Part shown: positions 60,868 through 64,000 of the stretch, one piece after another
How the letters are laid out: each line of letters begins with the position of its first letter
How positions within the stretch are numbered: position 1 is the stretch's first letter
NCBI GenBank assembly: GCA_031272775.1
Contig: JAISTB010000034.1
Location: 36,012-100,011, forward strand
Direction: 5' to 3'
Source: Fusobacteriaceae bacterium
GTDB taxonomy: Bacteria > Fusobacteriota > Fusobacteriia > Fusobacteriales > Fusobacteriaceae
DNA length: 64,000 bases
Made by a program: the position numbers and the translations under genes
The notes under the pieces: generated by a model
Seen by the model: only the letters and a program-made list of their open reading frames with translations
What the model was told of the DNA's origin: nothing
Databases searched by the model: none

Positions 60868-62574
60868 ATGTACAAAGGCATCGGCGTTTCAGACGGCATC
60901 GGCATCGGCCGGGTCATGTTGATCCAGACCGCGCCCGTAGTCTATGACAACAGGCCCGTGGACGATCCCGAGGCGGAAATCAGGCGTCTTCACGAGACCC
61001 TGGATCGCTACGGGGCGGATACGGCGGAAAAGGCCAAACGGGTCGCGGAAAGGGCCGGGGAAAAGGAAGCGGACATTATCCGCGGAAAGCTCCTCATGCT
61101 CTCGGACCCTTATATGGCCAGCGAAATGGAAAATCTGATCAAGGAGGGATCCTGCGCGGAGGAAGCGGTCGAAAAGGTATGCGGCATGTTTGAGGCGGCT
61201 TTTCTCTCCACGGGGGACGAGCTCACGATGCAGAGAGCCGCCGACGTCAGGGACCTGCGGGACGGCATTCTGCGCATGTTGCTGGCCATTCCCGAGCCCG
61301 ATATCGCAGGCGCGCCCAAGGGTACGATCCTTGTGGCGCCGGAAATCACGCCTTCCATGACCGGCGAAATCCGTAAAGAAAATATCGAGGCCGTCATTTC
61401 CCAAAGCGGCGGCTATACGTCCCACGCGGCCATTCTCGCCCGGGCCATGGGGATTCCCGCCGTCATGAGCGTTCCCGGCATTGCCAACCTTGTGAAAGAC
61501 GGGGACCTCATTCTCGCCGACGGGAGCTCCGGCACGGTGCTGGTCAATCCCACGGCGGAGGAGCGGGCGGATTACGAGAAGAAAAGAGCCGCCCATATCC
61601 GGGGCCGAGAACTGCTCAAAGCCTTCGCGGGCAGGAAAACCGTTACGGCTGACGGCCTGCGGGTCGATCTTTTCGCCAATATCGGCAATGCCAACGAGGC
61701 GGGGATCGCCGCGGAAAATGACGCTGAGGGGATCGGTCTCTTCCGGACGGAATTTCTCTATATGCAGCGGCAGCATCTGCCCGATGAGGAACGCCAGTTT
61801 GAGGCATACAAGGCGGCGGCCATGACCATGAAGGGACGGCCCGTGGTGATCCGGACCCTCGATATCGGCGGGGACAAGGACATTCCCTATTTAAAGCTTC
61901 CCAAGGAAGAAAATCCCTTCCTCGGACACAGGGCCATCCGCTACTGTCTTGAGCGGCCCGACGTGTTTCGTCCGCAGCTGCGGGCGCTCCTTCGCGCCTC
62001 GGCCTACGGCGATATTCGGATTATGCTGCCTATGATCACCTGCGTTGAGGAGATCCGGCGGACAAAGGAAATTCTCTCGGAGCTCAAAGATGAACTGCGG
62101 CGGGAAGGCACGCGATTCAACGAAAACATCAAGCTCGGCATTATGACGGAGACAGCGGCCAGTTGCGCGATTGCGGACTTGTTGGCGAAAGAGTCTGATT
62201 TTTTCAGTATCGGGACCAACGATCTGACCCAATACATGATGGCGGCCGACCGCGGCAACGAAAAGACGCAGGAATTGGGAAGCGTCTACCAACCGGCGGT
62301 CCTGCGGGCCATCGAAAGGATTATCCAAGCCGCCCGGGACGCGGGCATCGAAGTCGCCATGTGCGGAGAAGCGGCGGCGGATCCGCTGTTGCATCCGCTC
62401 CTGATTGCTTTCGGCTTGCAGGAATACAGCGTTTCGCCATCGGCGGTCCTCGCCGTAAGGCGGAGCCTCTCCCTCTGGTCCGCGGCTGAGGCCGAACGCG
62501 TTCGCGACGCGGCCATGGGGCTCGCCACGGCGGGCGAGGTGCGGGCCTGTCTTGAAGCGGAAAGAAAAGAATAG
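60868..62574 (+). CDS. ptsI: PTS enzyme I (phosphoenolpyruvate-protein phosphotransferase)
   Basis: 568 residues. H186 in SGGYTSHAAILARAMGIPAVMS is the PEP-phosphorylated His (E. coli H189). The PEP-binding barrel shows GLFRTEFLYM, IRTLDIGGDKDIPYL, FSIGTNDLTQYMMAADR and MCGEAAADP. The ATG at 60868 is preferred over a GTG nine bases earlier. Last gene of the operon, convergent with the DMT gene 9 bases away. Confidence 0.96.
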   Translation: MYKGIGVSDGIGIGRVMLIQTAPVVYDNRPVDDPEAEIRRLHETLDRYGADTAEKAKRVAERAGEKEADIIRGKLLMLSDPYMASEMENLIKEGSCAEEAVEKVCGMFEAAFLSTGDELTMQRAADVRDLRDGILRMLLAIPEPDIAGAPKGTILVAPEITPSMTGEIRKENIEAVISQSGGYTSHAAILARAMGIPAVMSVPGIANLVKDGDLILADGSSGTVLVNPTAEERADYEKKRAAHIRGRELLKAFAGRKTVTADGLRVDLFANIGNANEAGIAAENDAEGIGLFRTEFLYMQRQHLPDEERQFEAYKAAAMTMKGRPVVIRTLDIGGDKDIPYLKLPKEENPFLGHRAIRYCLERPDVFRPQLRALLRASAYGDIRIMLPMITCVEEIRRTKEILSELKDELRREGTRFNENIKLGIMTETAASCAIADLLAKESDFFSIGTNDLTQYMMAADRGNEKTQELGSVYQPAVLRAIERIIQAARDAGIEVAMCGEAAADPLLHPLLIAFGLQEYSVSPSAVLAVRRSLSLWSAAEAERVRDAAMGLATAGEVRACLEAERKE

Positions 62575-62583
62575 GAGGTTTTC

Positions 62584-63453
62584 CTAAGAACCCTGCAACA
62601 GCACAATAGATCCAATAACCAGCCCGATTCCGAAATATTGCCATGGTCCCAACCTCTCCCCGAATACGAGAAAGCTCATGACCGCAGCAACTACCGGTTC
62701 AACGGAGGCGATAATGGACGCCCGTCCGGCCTCTATGGCTTCAAGACCTTTTGTATAGAGCATAAAGGCCAAGATCGTCGACAGGATACCGAGTCCCGCG
62801 ACATAAAGCGCTATTTTCCCGTGGAGCAGCAGCGGCGCCCACTGCGAAAATCCGCTGAAGGGGACCGAGACCAGCGTGGCGAAAAGAAACGTATAGAGGG
62901 ATATGGTCATGGCGTTGTATTTTCGGAGGGCGTATTTACCGAAAATACTGTAAAGCGCGTAAAAGAATCCCGCGCCGACGCCAAAGCCATGCCCAGACAG
63001 GGACAGAACCCCCTGAAAAGCCGGTAGCGCCCCGGCCACGAAGGCGCAGCCGAGGATAGAAAACACAAGGGCTGCGATTTTGATTTTCGTCAGGGCCTCC
63101 CCGAAAAGTAACCGCGAAAAAAGTATTGCAAAAAACGGGGCCGTATACAAGAGTATCGTAGCGATGGAAACACCCGATTCGTCAATTGCCCGAAAGAGGC
63201 AGTAATTGAAAAACATGACGCTGACAACCCCGGTACCGACAAAATACCGGCAATCGGCTGGTCTTATGACAAGAGCGCGCCGGTCTTTACAGAAAATCCA
63301 GATCAGGAGACCCAAAAAGGCCGTCAGCATTCGGGCGGCTACGACCTGCATCGGGGTGAAACCCGCCGAGTACAGGTTTTTTACAAAAAATCCGATGATC
63401 CCCCAGAGAAAAGCCCCCGCGAGGATCGAAAGGCATGCGTTTTTTTTCGTCAA
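62584..63453 (-). CDS. DMT/EamA-family transporter
   Basis: About 289 residues, ten membrane helices in two EamA repeats (SILAGAFLWGIIGFFVKNLYSAGFTPMQVVAARM; GFFYALYSIFGKYALRKYNAMTISLYTFLF; ending SFLVFGERLGPWQYFGIGLVIGSIVLLQ). Exports amino acids or metabolites. A TTG start (complement of 63451-63453) with AGGGAG upstream is preferred, because the next upstream ATG at 63495 lies almost at the predicted transcription start. Confidence 0.85.
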   Translation of the reverse strand: MTKKNACLSILAGAFLWGIIGFFVKNLYSAGFTPMQVVAARMLTAFLGLLIWIFCKDRRALVIRPADCRYFVGTGVVSVMFFNYCLFRAIDESGVSIATILLYTAPFFAILFSRLLFGEALTKIKIAALVFSILGCAFVAGALPAFQGVLSLSGHGFGVGAGFFYALYSIFGKYALRKYNAMTISLYTFLFATLVSVPFSGFSQWAPLLLHGKIALYVAGLGILSTILAFMLYTKGLEAIEAGRASIIASVEPVVAAVMSFLVFGERLGPWQYFGIGLVIGSIVLLQGS

Positions 63454-63497
63454 TGTGCGCTCCCTGGAAAAATTCTCCTCAGCTATATGATACATAT

Positions 63498-63526
63498 ATT
63501 ATATCATATTTTGGTTACCCGCACAA
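63498..63526 (-). promoter_or_regulatory. Promoter of the DMT transporter gene
   Basis: TTGTGC (complement of 63521-63526), 17-base spacer, TATAAT (complement of 63498-63503) with extended TGA. Confidence 0.65.
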
Positions 63527-63539
63527 TATAGCGAAGAGC

Positions 63540-64000
63540 CAAGGTAGTGTCAATATTTTTTAGGGATTTTTCAAAAATTTTTTTGATTGCCCTGTCTGCC
63601 GATATGATCTGCCTTATCGCTGGATGATTTATGCAAATGCCTTGTTGCCATGCACCAAATTTCTGAGCCACTCATATTTTTTTAATTCTATCGCTGGGAT
63701 CGGGCAGTTGGCGATCTTAAGGTCCCGCTCCCATTTTCTGTTGGCACGGATTGTCTCGATTTCTGGCATTTGCTCTACTTCTCTGTTTTCACAGTTCTTT
63801 TCACGAAGTGATTTTACGACATCCGCCCAATTTCCTTGATTACAACGAAACGCTCTTAGCCTTGCCATGTTATCCAACCCAACTAGGCTCCAACCTAATG
63901 GCCTGCTGCTTAATCTACTCGATAATACGTGGCTCACTTGCCCTTCAGCACAGCATCCCGTCAAATATTTCGCATCCGTTATCTGGATTTCTATTGCGCG
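63540..64000 (-). mobile_element. Right-edge part of an ISLre2-type insertion sequence
   Basis: The transposase C-terminus and about 90 bases of AT-rich sequence after its stop are inside the window. The element end should lie between the DMT promoter and 63628; a TGTCAA(T) near 63548 may mark it, but no partner repeat is visible, so this boundary is a guess. Confidence 0.5.
63629..64000 (-). CDS. ISLre2/UPF0236-family transposase (C-terminal part only)
   Basis: The open frame enters from the right edge and gives about 123 residues: QITDAKYLTGCCAEGQVSHVLSSR, LSSRPLGWSLVGLDNMARLRAF, then a charged tail. The CSAEGHVSHVLSxRLSSRPxGWS pattern is the hallmark of this transposase family. Translation is intact within the window; the N-terminal part lies outside. 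It is the only clear mobile element here. Confidence 0.8.
   Translation of the reverse strand, partial: RAIEIQITDAKYLTGCCAEGQVSHVLSSRLSSRPLGWSLVGLDNMARLRAFRCNQGNWADVVKSLREKNCENREVEQMPEIETIRANRKWERDLKIANCPIPAIELKKYEWLRNLVHGNKAFA

Noticed and set aside
1..64000. tRNA or rRNA genes
   Set aside because: No tRNA T-arm (GGTTCGAATCC-type) or rRNA core sequence was recognised on either strand by eye.

Overview
The window looks like chromosome of an anaerobic, fermentative, Gram-negative bacterium. Lipid A genes (lpxA, lpxC) with fabZ show an outer membrane. The bacterium also carries a Firmicutes-like glycogen operon with a GlgC/GlgD pair, a bifurcating-type ETF with a fused ferredoxin domain, and 2-hydroxyacyl-CoA dehydratase subunits typical of amino-acid fermenters. 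Fusobacteriota or Negativicutes fit this mix best. The GC content of the flanks looks too high for an ordinary Fusobacterium, so this may be an uncultured gut lineage. The placement is inference.

Layout. 0-4.6 kb (minus): SRP RNA, then pcrA-lpxC-fabZ-lpxA (lpxA runs off the left edge). 4.6-7.4 kb: an AsmA-like inner-membrane protein divergent from pssA, which has an unusual charged tail. 7.4-10.8 kb: KDPG aldolase, two paralogous PfkB sugar kinases and a YhcH-type protein. 10.9-16.8 kb: nadK-recN-(degenerate Xer-like)-era-ABC exporter. 16.8-18.9 kb: a 3-hydroxyacyl-CoA dehydrogenase and wreckage: an internally deleted asparaginase II and a RHH antitoxin followed by a decapitated RelE toxin.

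19-31 kb (minus) is a visibly more AT-rich catabolic island. A FadR-type GntR regulator is followed by an operon of AMP-forming acyl-CoA ligase, two 2-hydroxyacyl-CoA dehydratase subunits, a YkvI-like transporter, a FldA/HadA-type CoA transferase, an MFS carrier, acyl-CoA dehydrogenase and ETF. It resembles the fld/had reductive amino-acid branch and the car caffeyl-CoA reductase, but lacks the ATP-dependent dehydratase activator. A 24-bp near-perfect palindrome sits just downstream of a strong promoter. 31-36 kb: two AAA_14/DUF4143 ATPases, an AEC carrier and a signal-peptide protein. The second ATPase is preceded by four copies of a 33-bp repeat that form up to three overlapping tandem promoters.

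36-45.6 kb: a sugar-acid/amide operon (GntP permease, HD protein, DapA-type aldolase, FAH hydrolase, split UxaA dehydratase, NagA, amidohydrolase) divergent from aldA. The split UxaA, DapA-type aldolase and AldA together recall the non-phosphorylating L-fucose pathway of Campylobacter and Veillonella. 45.7-55.3 kb (minus): the complete glycogen operon malQ-glgP-glgB-glgC-glgD-glgA. 55.6-62.6 kb: DeoR regulator, FruK, mannitol-family PTS EIICBA, a SorE-like reductase, HPr and EI, i.e. a self-contained PTS operon. 62.6-64 kb: a DMT transporter and the C-terminal end of an ISLre2/UPF0236 transposase.

The theme is sugar and amino-acid fermentation with carbon storage. No tRNA, rRNA or CRISPR array was seen. 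All positions were derived by hand and no database search was run.
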